Below, one piece after another: positions 10,205 to 17,697 of a DNA stretch of 64,000 nucleotides (within the stretch, counting starts at the first letter, position 1; the number at the start of each line of letters is the position of its first letter). The DNA is from Zhihengliuella halotolerans. Its GTDB lineage: Bacteria > Actinomycetota > Actinomycetes > Actinomycetales > Micrococcaceae. The position numbers were made by a program, and so were the translations under genes. The notes under the pieces are model-generated. The model had not been told where the DNA came from. It did no database searches and saw nothing but the letters and a program-made list of their open reading frames with translations. The stretch lies in the NCBI RefSeq assembly GCF_004217565.1, contig NZ_SHLA01000001.1, forward strand, positions 3,100,001 through 3,164,000, read 5' to 3'.

Positions 10205-11512
10205 CTAGACCAGCCCGCCCGCAGCCGCGACGGCCGCCGCAGCCGAGCGCGAACCGACGCCGAGCTTGCGGTAGATCTGCGTCAGGTGGAACTTGACCGT
10301 GTTCTCGCTGATGAACAGCTCCTGAGCGATCTGCCTGTTCTTTTTTCCGTGCACCACCAGGCGCAGGACTTCGCGCTCCCGCGGAGCGAGGTTCCACTCG
10401 TCGACCGCTTCGGACCGCGAGGCGTCGATCGGCAACCTGACATCGAGTTCGGTGCCCCAGCCGGGCACCTGCTTCACGCCGACCTCGCCGCCGAGAGCCG
10501 CCACATTCGCCTGCGCCTGATGCAGGCCCGGGGTCGTGGAATCGAACGCGCCGGGTCCGTCGTCGCGGATATTGATCAGCAGGTTCTTCCCGTCGCAGGC
10601 CCACTGCACACGCACCCGGGAGATATCCTCCTGCTCGTTCATGGCCAGCACCGCGCTCCGGACAATGGAGCGGGCCGCATGCGCGACCTCGCCGGGCAGG
10701 GCTCTGCCCTTCGCCGGCGGCTCGATGAACTGGACGTCCAGACGCCCGTACTGGGTCAGTGGGCGCAGGTCCGTGCGCAGGCGAGAGAAAGCGCTGACCA
10801 CAGGCTCCTCGGAGAGGGCCATCATGACGTCGTTGGCCGTGCGTGTGCGCACTAGGGCGGACGAGGCCAGTTCGGTGGCTGACACGCGCGTCCGCCGGTC
10901 GTCCAGATCGCGGCTGCGCAGGACGGCCAGGAGAGACTCGAGATCGGTCGCGTGACGCTCCGTCAGCTCCGTCGTGACGCGGACGCGTTCGGTCGACACG
11001 GCGTTCGCGTCCACCAGCTCGGCCGGGGACGCGCCGTCCACCTGTCGCCGGATGCTCGTGGCCGTGATCTCCCAGAGGCCCTGAATCAGGGCCTCGGCCG
11101 GACGCGCGGATGCGGCCCCCGTCCCGCAGAGGGCCAGCACCGCGCCGGTAGCCGCTTCCCACGCGCGGACGTCGCGTTCGCGACCGGCGAGCACGGCACT
11201 GCGGATCTCTTCGCCATCGCGCAGACGACGACGGATCGCGTCCATCTCGAGGACGGTCACCTTTTCGGTGATTTCGGGATCCCCGGCCTTCTTCTGCGGG
11301 CGTCCCGTGCAGTCCTGCGTGAGGACGACCAGTGCTTGGTGGGGGAGGCTGGCAGAGACCGCGTCGCTCAACGCGGCGGCGATCGTCGACAGGGGCGCCT
11401 CGACGATCCGCGCTATCGCGGAGACCAGGCGGAGCTGCACCGAATCGCCACCACCATCGCGTTCGCCGGAGGCCCCGTTGTCGGGCCCCGTCGGGGGCCG
11501 AAGTGAAGTCAT
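10205..11512 (-). CDS. LuxR-type regulator with GAF-like region and histidine-kinase-like ATPase domain
   Basis: This 435-residue protein ends in a clear LuxR/NarL helix-turn-helix (about 372-432: LAPREREVLRLVVHGKKNRQIA ... SENTVKFHLTQIYRKL, where the dots mark skipped residues). Upstream, residues about 255-360 resemble a GHKL ATPase domain: a helix with AMNEQEDI in the N-box position, INIRDDGPGA as the G1 box, and GLHQAQANVAALGG and GTELDVRLP as later boxes. The N-terminal 170 residues may be a GAF-like sensor. There is no receiver domain and no phospho-accepting His box, so this is a one-component regulator that combines the ATPase module of a kinase with the output domain of its response regulator. 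It is divergent from hxlB and may control formaldehyde assimilation. The function is inferred. Confidence 0.82.
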   Translation of the reverse strand: MTSLRPPTGPDNGASGERDGGGDSVQLRLVSAIARIVEAPLSTIAAALSDAVSASLPHQALVVLTQDCTGRPQKKAGDPEITEKVTVLEMDAIRRRLRDGEEIRSAVLAGRERDVRAWEAATGAVLALCGTGAASARPAEALIQGLWEITATSIRRQVDGASPAELVDANAVSTERVRVTTELTERHATDLESLLAVLRSRDLDDRRTRVSATELASSALVRTRTANDVMMALSEEPVVSAFSRLRTDLRPLTQYGRLDVQFIEPPAKGRALPGEVAHAARSIVRSAVLAMNEQEDISRVRVQWACDGKNLLINIRDDGPGAFDSTTPGLHQAQANVAALGGEVGVKQVPGWGTELDVRLPIDASRSEAVDEWNLAPREREVLRLVVHGKKNRQIAQELFISENTVKFHLTQIYRKLGVGSRSAAAAVAAAGGLV

Positions 11513-11545
11513 AGTCCAACAGTATGGTCGGCGCCGGCGGTGCTG

Positions 11546-11584
11546 CCCACCCGTTCGGGTAGCGGATCGAGCACAACGGGTGGG
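11546..11584. promoter_or_regulatory. Perfect inverted repeat in the luxR-hxlB intergenic region
   Basis: CCCACCCGTT (11546-11555) and AACGGGTGGG (11575-11584) form a 10-base inverted repeat with 19 bases between arms. The first arm also contains the smaller palindrome ACCCGTTCGGGT (11549-11560). It is a candidate operator for the divergent LuxR-type regulator. Confidence 0.45.
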
Positions 11585-11649
11585 TACCGGCGGATCGCGG
11601 TTGCGGTGGGATGGATGAACCATCGAACACCGAACCGGAAGGAGCCCCC

Positions 11650-12219
11650 GTGCCAGTCCTCGCAACACCGGAACAGGACGGACTCGAACTCGTCGCCTCC
11701 GAGGTCACCGCTGCCGTGCGCTCGGTCGATCCGGCAGCGATCGCCGCCGCTGCCGACCAGATCGAGGGGGCCAACCGGGTCTTCGTGTTCGGCCAGGGAC
11801 GGTCCGGGATCGCCCTCCGCGGGCTGGCCATGCGCCTCATGCACCTCGGGCACTCGGCGCACGTCGTCGGCGACGCCACCGCCCCGGCGATCGGCACCGG
11901 CGACGTCCTCGTCCTCGCCTCGGGGTCGGGAACCACCGGTTCGGTGGTCCGCGCTGCGACAGCGGCGGCGGAGGCGGGCGCCGTTGTCGTGGCGATGACG
12001 GCAACCGCCGATTCGCCGGTGGGGCGGGCTGCGGCCCGGACGATCACCGTCGCGGCAGCGGTGAAAACGGATCACGGCGGTACCGCCTCGGCGCAATACG
12101 CCGGCAGCCTCTTCGAGCAGGCCGTGATGCTTGTCGGCGACGCGGTCTTCCACGCGCTGTGGCAGCGCAGCGGCGCCGCAGCCGAGGAGCTGTGGACCCG
12201 CCACGCAAACCTCGAATGA
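11650..12219 (+). CDS. hxlB: 6-phospho-3-hexuloisomerase (SIS domain)
   Basis: This 189-residue single SIS-domain protein isomerises hexulose-6-phosphate to fructose-6-phosphate, the second step of the ribulose monophosphate route for formaldehyde. Sugar-phosphate-binding motifs include FGQGRSGIALRG, ASGSGTTGSV and the C-terminal GTASAQYAGSLFEQ. GTG 11650 is chosen because an AAGGAG ribosome site lies 6-7 bases upstream. An in-frame ATG at 11611 lacks one. The gene is followed by hexulose-phosphate synthase, and the pair identifies the pathway. Confidence 0.9.
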   Translation: MPVLATPEQDGLELVASEVTAAVRSVDPAAIAAAADQIEGANRVFVFGQGRSGIALRGLAMRLMHLGHSAHVVGDATAPAIGTGDVLVLASGSGTTGSVVRAATAAAEAGAVVVAMTATADSPVGRAAARTITVAAAVKTDHGGTASAQYAGSLFEQAVMLVGDAVFHALWQRSGAAAEELWTRHANLE

Positions 12220-12262
12220 ACCACCACAACACGTCACTACATCTCCGACAGTTAGGAACCCC

Positions 12263-12889
12263 ATGACGAAGCTCCAGGTCGCCATCGACCTTCTGACCAC
12301 CGACGACGCCCTCGCCCTCGCGGCGAAGGTCGCCCCGCACGTCGACATCATCGAGCTCGGCACCCCGCTCATCAAGAGCGAGGGGCTGGGCGTCATCCGC
12401 GCCATCAAGGACGCCCACCCGGACAAGATCGTCTTCGCCGATCTCAAGACGGCCGACGCCGGGGCGCTCGAGGCGCAGATCGCCTTCGAGGCCGGCGCGG
12501 ACCTGGTCACCGTCCTCGGCACGGCCGACGACTCAACGATCGTGGGTGCGGTTCAGGCGGCACAGGCGGCCGGCAAGGGTGTCGTCGTCGACCTGATCGG
12601 CGTGGCCGACAAGACCGCCCGGGCCCGCGCGGTCACGAACCTCGGCGTCGAATTCGTCGAGTTCCACGCCGGTCTCGACGAGCAGGCCCAGCCCGGATTC
12701 AGCCTCGCCACCCTGCTCGAGGCCGGCAGCGCGTCGAAGGTCCGGTTCTCCGTGGCCGGCGGCGTCAACATCCACTCGATCGAGGCCGTCAAGGCGGCGG
12801 GCGCCGACGTCGCCGTCGCCGGCGGGGCCATCTACGGTGCTGAGGACCCGGCCCTGGCCGCTGCGGCGCTCAAGAGCGAACTGAACTGA
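12263..12889 (+). CDS. hxlA: 3-hexulose-6-phosphate synthase
   Basis: This 208-residue (beta-alpha)8 enzyme of the orotidine-phosphate-decarboxylase superfamily condenses formaldehyde with ribulose-5-phosphate. Active-site signatures are ELGTPLIKSEG near residue 31, and Asp60, Lys62 and Asp65 in ADLKTADAG, followed by VLGTADD, EFHAGLDEQ and SVAGGVN. The gene lies 43 bases after hxlB. In a heterotroph this pair usually detoxifies formaldehyde, and here the N-demethylation enzymes at 58783-64000 are an obvious source. Confidence 0.94.
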   Translation: MTKLQVAIDLLTTDDALALAAKVAPHVDIIELGTPLIKSEGLGVIRAIKDAHPDKIVFADLKTADAGALEAQIAFEAGADLVTVLGTADDSTIVGAVQAAQAAGKGVVVDLIGVADKTARARAVTNLGVEFVEFHAGLDEQAQPGFSLATLLEAGSASKVRFSVAGGVNIHSIEAVKAAGADVAVAGGAIYGAEDPALAAAALKSELN

Positions 12890-13025
12890 CCGCGCGCAGG
12901 GAGGGGTCGGGCACCGATGACGACGTCGGGGCCCGGCCCTTCGCCGTCGCGGCCGGATCACGTGGACAGGGCCGAGGCCTCCAGAATTCGACGCACAGGG
13001 ACAGACTTGCGGGGACCGCTGCTGC

Positions 13026-13037
13026 AATACTGGGCGC
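13026..13037 (+). promoter_or_regulatory. Candidate -10 element for the AraC gene
   Basis: AATACT (13026-13031) lies six bases before GTG 13038, the spacing expected for a leaderless transcript. No clear -35 is seen. Confidence 0.35.
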
Positions 13038-13721
13038 GTGTACTCAGAGATTCGACTGCCGCCAGGGGAGGCGTTGTGGCGCTCCAACGGCAGTGCCGGC
13101 GGGGTGGTCATACCCGCCGACGGATGCGTCGACCTGATCCTTCGGGACGGCCAAGAGGCCGTGGCTGGGCCCTCGACGCGGTGGCTTGCATCGGGTCCCG
13201 ACGGGGCCAACGGGTCGTTCGGTCTCAGGTTTCCGCCGGGGCGAGCGCGCCATCTGCTCGGCGTGGACCTCCATCGGGTCGCTGACCAGATCGTTCTACT
13301 TGAGGATCTCGTCAACCGTGGCCGCGCGATGCAGTTGCGCGAGGCGATGATTCCACTTGAGGCCGGGCCGGGGCCCACCAGTGCTCTGTCCTTGATTGCG
13401 GCAGAGGTCGCAGGATCGAGCCGCTGGTCCGAGGCCGTGCGCCGCGCAGCCTTCGAAGAGGCCCCGGCGAAGGACGTTTCGGCGACGATGAGCGGTTCCG
13501 ACCGTTCCTTCCGCCGCCGGATGCTCGCAACTTTCGGTTACGGGTACGCCACCCTCGTGCGACTCGAACGAGCGCGACGGGCGCAGTGGTTGCTGCGGTC
13601 CGGATCGACGATCGCAGCGGCCGCTGCGGAAACTGGTTTCGCCGACCAGCCCCATCTTTCTCGGGAGTTCCGGCGACTGGTCGGCCGGAGCCCAGCTCAG
13701 TTTGCGGCGAGCTCGGCGTAG
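13038..13721 (+). CDS. AraC family transcriptional regulator (DUF6597-like N-terminus)
   Basis: This 227-residue protein has an N-terminal half with PADGCVDLIL, typical of the DUF6597 domain of AraC-type regulators. The C-terminal AraC double helix-turn-helix spans about residues 145-222 (SDRSFRRRMLATFGYGYATL, then AAAAAETGFADQPHLSREFRRLVGRSPAQF). It reads from GTG 13038. Its 3' end overlaps by 25 bases the 3' end of the convergent VOC gene. Target genes are not evident; the VOC gene is one candidate. Confidence 0.85.
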   Translation: MYSEIRLPPGEALWRSNGSAGGVVIPADGCVDLILRDGQEAVAGPSTRWLASGPDGANGSFGLRFPPGRARHLLGVDLHRVADQIVLLEDLVNRGRAMQLREAMIPLEAGPGPTSALSLIAAEVAGSSRWSEAVRRAAFEEAPAKDVSATMSGSDRSFRRRMLATFGYGYATLVRLERARRAQWLLRSGSTIAAAAAETGFADQPHLSREFRRLVGRSPAQFAASSA

Positions 13722-14095
13722 AGGTCGACCGAGTTCCCATCCGGGTCGAGCAGAGTGGCGTACCGCTGCCCCCAGTGCGCGTCCCAGGGTTCGACGTGCC
13801 CGGTGTAGCCGGCGTTGATGAGCGTGGCGAAGGCCGCATCGACTGCAGCCGGCGTTCCTTTGTCGAAGGCCAGCGCGATGCGGTGTCCTCCGGTCGCGGG
13901 GGCGAAAGCCGGGTCGAATCCGCGGATAGTCTCCACTGTGTCCCAGGCGATTTTCACGCCCTCGTCGAGCTCCGCGTCCACGTGGGGTGCGTCGTCCTGA
14001 TCCGTCTCGATGGATACGCCCAGAGCGCGGTAGAAGGCGAGGGAAGCCGCCATGTCGTTCGTTACGATGCCGATGAAGCCGAGTTTTAGTGTCAT
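13697..14095 (-). CDS. VOC family protein (glyoxalase/bleomycin-resistance fold)
   Basis: This 132-residue protein has paired beta-alpha-beta-beta-beta modules: LGFIGIVTNDMAASLAFYRALGV at the start and WGQRYATLLDPDGNSVDLY at the end. It is a member of the vicinal-oxygen-chelate superfamily. Such proteins are metal-dependent lyases, dioxygenases or binding proteins, and nothing here fixes the substrate. It ends inside the AraC gene on the other strand. A regulator-VOC pairing is common for antibiotic or aldehyde responses. Confidence 0.85.
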   Translation of the reverse strand: MTLKLGFIGIVTNDMAASLAFYRALGVSIETDQDDAPHVDAELDEGVKIAWDTVETIRGFDPAFAPATGGHRIALAFDKGTPAAVDAAFATLINAGYTGHVEPWDAHWGQRYATLLDPDGNSVDLYAELAAN

Positions 14096-14198
14096 GTTCC
14101 CACCGTATGACCATCCGCTGATCCGGTCGTGAACAGAATGGCCAGCCGGGGGCGGTTGGCTTGACGGCGTCGGTGCCCGGCCTTTCACTGTCCGCCGA

Positions 14199-15128
14199 CT
14201 ACCGCTCCGAACGTCTCAGTCGGCGGTACAGAACGGATCCAGCGATCCCGATCGCCAGGGCGGTCGCGACCACCGGCGTCTGCATCGCGAGGCCCGAAGA
14301 CAGAGTGCTCAGCCCGGCCTCCACCTGGTCTGGACGCCCCACGATGGCCCGCGATCCCACGACGAACTGCACGGCCCATGCAACCGGCCCTGTGATCCAC
14401 AAGATCGTCAGCGAGGCCAGCCAGACGGCGCCGTTCCGCAGGGTTCGCAGTCCCAGGGCGGCCAGGGCCGCGCCGACCACGGCGGCCGGCAGCCACTGCA
14501 GGACAGGGAGTTCGGGAGCCAGCATCCCCGGGGTTCCCAGGTTGAACCAGATGGAGAGCCACCACGTCGTGGGTGTCGCTGTCAGCGCCGCGCCGAACGC
14601 CGCTCGGTTCGGGGAGCGGCTGGACAGAGACGCCAGGATCGCAAACGACATCGCGACAGCGAGCAGCACCCCAGCCAGCATCCCGTAGAAGTAGTAGGTC
14701 GCGTAGGGGTGGCCCCCCGGTCCGGGCGCGAGGCCCGCCCGCAGTTCGAGGAAGCTCTGCACGACGGCGGTCAGGTGCGCGGCCACCAGGCCAACCGCGA
14801 CGCTCCCGAGCCCGGCGCGACGGCGGGCGGGCCGCCACCAGCGGAGGGCGAGTGCCGCCGTCGTGCCGCTGGTGGCCATGATGCCGACGAGATCTCGCAG
14901 CATGTATTGGCTGATCGGAAGCAGTGAGAACGGCATGTCGTCGGGCAGAGTCCCTGTCGCCCACAGGTTCTGCAGGGGCAGTGTTCCTCCTGTCAGCAGC
15001 CACGGGGTGAGTGACAGCAGGCCGGCCGCGAGGCCGATGACGATGCCGATCGCGCCCGTCCAGGACTGGTGCCGCGTGTGTGCTGCCGGGGTGGCTCGGT
15101 CGGACTCGGCGGGCTGGTGCTCGGTCAT
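14199..15128 (-). CDS. Polytopic membrane protein of unknown function
   Basis: This 309-residue protein has about seven or eight hydrophobic segments after a hydrophilic N-terminus of about 20 residues (for example IGIVIGLAAGLLSLTPWLL and YYFYGMLAGVLLAVAMSFAIL). I recognise no enzyme motif. ATG 15128 is preferred over ATG 15140 because a GGAGG site lies inside the longer version at the right distance. It is divergent from the ABC ATPase with only 50 bases between them, so shared control is possible. Confidence 0.72.
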   Translation of the reverse strand: MTEHQPAESDRATPAAHTRHQSWTGAIGIVIGLAAGLLSLTPWLLTGGTLPLQNLWATGTLPDDMPFSLLPISQYMLRDLVGIMATSGTTAALALRWWRPARRRAGLGSVAVGLVAAHLTAVVQSFLELRAGLAPGPGGHPYATYYFYGMLAGVLLAVAMSFAILASLSSRSPNRAAFGAALTATPTTWWLSIWFNLGTPGMLAPELPVLQWLPAAVVGAALAALGLRTLRNGAVWLASLTILWITGPVAWAVQFVVGSRAIVGRPDQVEAGLSTLSSGLAMQTPVVATALAIGIAGSVLYRRLRRSER

Positions 15129-15165
15129 GTGGTCCTCCATCAGGGGAAGCCTGGAGGACTTCCGT

Positions 15166-15178
15166 TACTCTAGGCATT
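15166..15178 (+). promoter_or_regulatory. Candidate -10 element for the ABC ATPase gene
   Basis: TACTCT (15166-15171) precedes ATG 15179 by seven bases, giving a predicted leaderless start. Confidence 0.4.
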
Positions 15179-15877
15179 ATGGACCACGGAACCGGAAAGG
15201 GTGTCGCAGCCGTGGACACCGTGCTGCTGCGGACCGACGCTCTGACGGCCGGGTATGGGACGGGCGAGGTCTGCGGTCCCGTCGATCTGACCCTGCAGCC
15301 GGGCCAGACGCTCGGCGTCATCGGCGCGAACGCCGCTGGCAAATCCACCTTGCTCCGCACGCTAAGCGGCGGGCAGCTGCCACTCGCCGGCACGGTCACG
15401 CTCGACGGCCGATCCGTGGATGCTGCTTCGATCGGCTACCGTCGGGCAGTGGCCATGGTGTTCGACGAGGACGCCTATTTTCCGACGTTGACCGTGGGTG
15501 AGCACCTGGAGCTCGTCGCGTCCGGGCACGGAGCCCGCGACCCTCGCGCCGCAGTCGCCCGGGAACTCGACTTCTTCGGCCTCGAGAACGCCGGGGACTC
15601 ACTCCCGGGGCACCTCTCGTCGGGGCAGCGCCGCAGATTCCTCCTCGCTGCGGCCTTCATCCGGCCCAGCCGTCTCCTGTTTCTCGACGAGCCCGAACAG
15701 CGATTGGATCAGGTTATGCGCGATCGGCTGGCCCGCCGGTTGAGCGACCGGGCGGCCTCTGGCACCGCGATCGTGTTCGCCACGCACGACGTGGCCCTGC
15801 TCGCCGCGGTTGCGCAGCGCGTCCTCCGCATCGGGCCGGGGGCGTTGCGGCCGGCCCCCGCGGGCACCGAGGAATGA
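15179..15877 (+). CDS. ABC transporter ATP-binding protein
   Basis: This 232-residue ATPase has Walker A GANAAGKS (49-56), the signature LSSGQRRR, Walker B LLFLDEP and the switch His in ATHD. Unusually, the residue after the Walker B aspartate region reads DEPEQRLD. The start is uncertain: ATG 15179 matches a -10 element at leaderless distance, while GTG 15212 downstream has a GGAAAGG site. The stop overlaps the start of the next gene (ATGA), so it works with that membrane protein, probably as an exporter. The substrate is unknown. Confidence 0.88.
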   Translation: MDHGTGKGVAAVDTVLLRTDALTAGYGTGEVCGPVDLTLQPGQTLGVIGANAAGKSTLLRTLSGGQLPLAGTVTLDGRSVDAASIGYRRAVAMVFDEDAYFPTLTVGEHLELVASGHGARDPRAAVARELDFFGLENAGDSLPGHLSSGQRRRFLLAAAFIRPSRLLFLDEPEQRLDQVMRDRLARRLSDRAASGTAIVFATHDVALLAAVAQRVLRIGPGALRPAPAGTEE

Positions 15878-17499
15878 GGCCGACGGCGGTCGGCGCCACC
15901 TTCGACCCGTGGGCGTTCACCCGGGCCATCGAACGCCGCGCGCAGACTGAGAATCGGTGGGACCGGCTCGGCGACCTCTATCTCTACGCGCTTGCGCTGC
16001 TCCTGCTGCTGGCTTTCGTGGCCGGCGCCGTCGTCTCCCTCCGCGAGGAGCTCCGCACGGGCGGGCACGCTCTCGTCGATGTCGGGCTGGTGTCGCAGCA
16101 GACGGCGTTCTGCGCTCTCGCGCTGTGGGGGACCCTCCATGTCGCACGGCTGATGATCACGCTGGGCCCCTTGGGCGCCACGCGTGCGCAGGCGGCGTGG
16201 TGGTTCCCGCTTCCCGTGTCCCGCAGACCCGTCCTTCGGCGGATCGCCACCCGCCGCTTCCTGTCCTTCTTCGCCGCCGGCGCAGTGGCCTGGCTTCCGT
16301 TCGGGCTGGCCGCCGGCGAAGCCTCCTCCGTCGGCTACGAGGGGCCGCCCGGCAGCGCGCTGCTCGCGGGGTCTGCGGCGGCGGGTCTGCTGGTCATGAC
16401 GACGGCGGTGGGAGCGGCTCTGGTACAGGCGTTCGGTATCCAGCGGATCGCACGGAGGGCGCTGACGGCCGCGGCAGTGCTCGCCATGGTTGGGCTCGCC
16501 GCAGAAGCGCTGGTCGGTGCCGTCAGTGGGGAGCCGCCAGCATCCGTGGCGTGGGCAGTACTGCCGTCCTCACTGCCGCTCCAGTTGGGCTTCGGGGAGC
16601 CTGCGGGGTCCTCGGCGCCCGCTGGAATCTGCGCGCTCCTGTTGGCGAGCGGACTCGGATGGATCGTCGTCGACCGGCGGCTGGAGCACTTCGAGGTTGC
16701 CGAACTCGTCCGCGCCGGGGCGGTGAGTGCCCACGCCGCGGCGGCTCTCGAGACCATGGAGTACCGCCAGGCGGCCGTCGCCTTACACCAGGGGCCGTCC
16801 TCCGCCACTCGGCGCGGTGCCCGCCTCCTCGCAGCGGCGTGGGGCCGGGGCGCCGCCGCGGCGCTCGTCGCGGCAGATGCCGTCGTGCTGCTGCGTTCGC
16901 GCGCGATCCTGCGATCGGCGGTGGTCTCTCTGGCACTCCCGGGGCTGATGATGGTCGTGGACGGCGGCAACAGCGTCGTCCCGTTGGCCCTCGCAGGTGC
17001 CGTTTCTGTCGGAGTGATGGTGCATGCCGCGGCGACGCCGGTGCGGGTGTCGACCGGCACTCGCGGGCTTCCGGAGCTCCTGCCGCTCGGTGCCGGTGCT
17101 GTGGGGCGCGTCCGAACCATCGTCCCGGCGATCCTCTTGATCGCGTGGGGTGCGCTCTTTGGCACCTTCTTCGGCGCGGCGGTCCTCGGCACCGGCGGCT
17201 CGCTCGCGATGAGCGCCGTCATCGGGGCGGCCACGGGGTGGGGACTTTCCGGCGCGGCCGTGAAGTCCGCAGGTCCCCAGGCTCAGCCGATCGACGAGCT
17301 TTTCGCGCCGGGAGCCGAGCTTCAGGCGTCGTCCGCAGCGCTCGGGAGAATCGGGCGCGGATACGGCCTCGCCGTCATCGCGCTGATGCCGCTTGGACTC
17401 TATCTTTCGGCCGGTCAGCTGTGGGCACTCCCCGTGGCGGTCGCCGTTGGCGGGTTCTGCTGGTGGGCGGGTGCGTCGACCGGAACTCTGGACCGTTGA
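15874..17499 (+). CDS. ABC permease-like membrane protein (DUF6297-like)
   Basis: This 541-residue integral membrane protein has about ten or more hydrophobic stretches (YLYALALLLLLAFVAGAVV, LAVIALMPLGLYLSAGQLW). It is translationally coupled to the ABC ATPase by a four-base overlap. Length, coupling and the FPLPVSRRPVLRR segment after the second membrane span fit the actinobacterial DUF6297 family of permease-like proteins. It is presumed to form the membrane channel of the pair. No solute can be named. Confidence 0.75.
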   Translation: MRPTAVGATFDPWAFTRAIERRAQTENRWDRLGDLYLYALALLLLLAFVAGAVVSLREELRTGGHALVDVGLVSQQTAFCALALWGTLHVARLMITLGPLGATRAQAAWWFPLPVSRRPVLRRIATRRFLSFFAAGAVAWLPFGLAAGEASSVGYEGPPGSALLAGSAAAGLLVMTTAVGAALVQAFGIQRIARRALTAAAVLAMVGLAAEALVGAVSGEPPASVAWAVLPSSLPLQLGFGEPAGSSAPAGICALLLASGLGWIVVDRRLEHFEVAELVRAGAVSAHAAAALETMEYRQAAVALHQGPSSATRRGARLLAAAWGRGAAAALVAADAVVLLRSRAILRSAVVSLALPGLMMVVDGGNSVVPLALAGAVSVGVMVHAAATPVRVSTGTRGLPELLPLGAGAVGRVRTIVPAILLIAWGALFGTFFGAAVLGTGGSLAMSAVIGAATGWGLSGAAVKSAGPQAQPIDELFAPGAELQASSAALGRIGRGYGLAVIALMPLGLYLSAGQLWALPVAVAVGGFCWWAGASTGTLDR

Positions 17500-17697
17500 C
17501 GGCACCGACTACGCCCTCAGGGAACTTTCGTGCTTTGTTATGCGTCGAATACTGGTGAGTGCGAAGCTATGATGCGGTGCATCATCGCCCGAGCGCTCGC
17601 TCATCGCGCAACGGTGCGCCGTTTCGATCGCGCCGACGGCCCAGAATGTGGCCGCCGCGTGAAATCCGATCAGGAGGGACGGGGACGGACCCCGAAC
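17500..17697 (+). promoter_or_regulatory. ftsH upstream region
   Basis: A 198-base gap precedes ftsH. TATGAT (17568-17573) is a good -10 candidate, which would give a leader of about 118 bases. AGGAGGG (17671-17677) is too far from ATG 17698 for a normal ribosome site, while GGGGACGG lies closer. No hpt or tilS, the usual neighbours of ftsH, is present. Confidence 0.35.
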
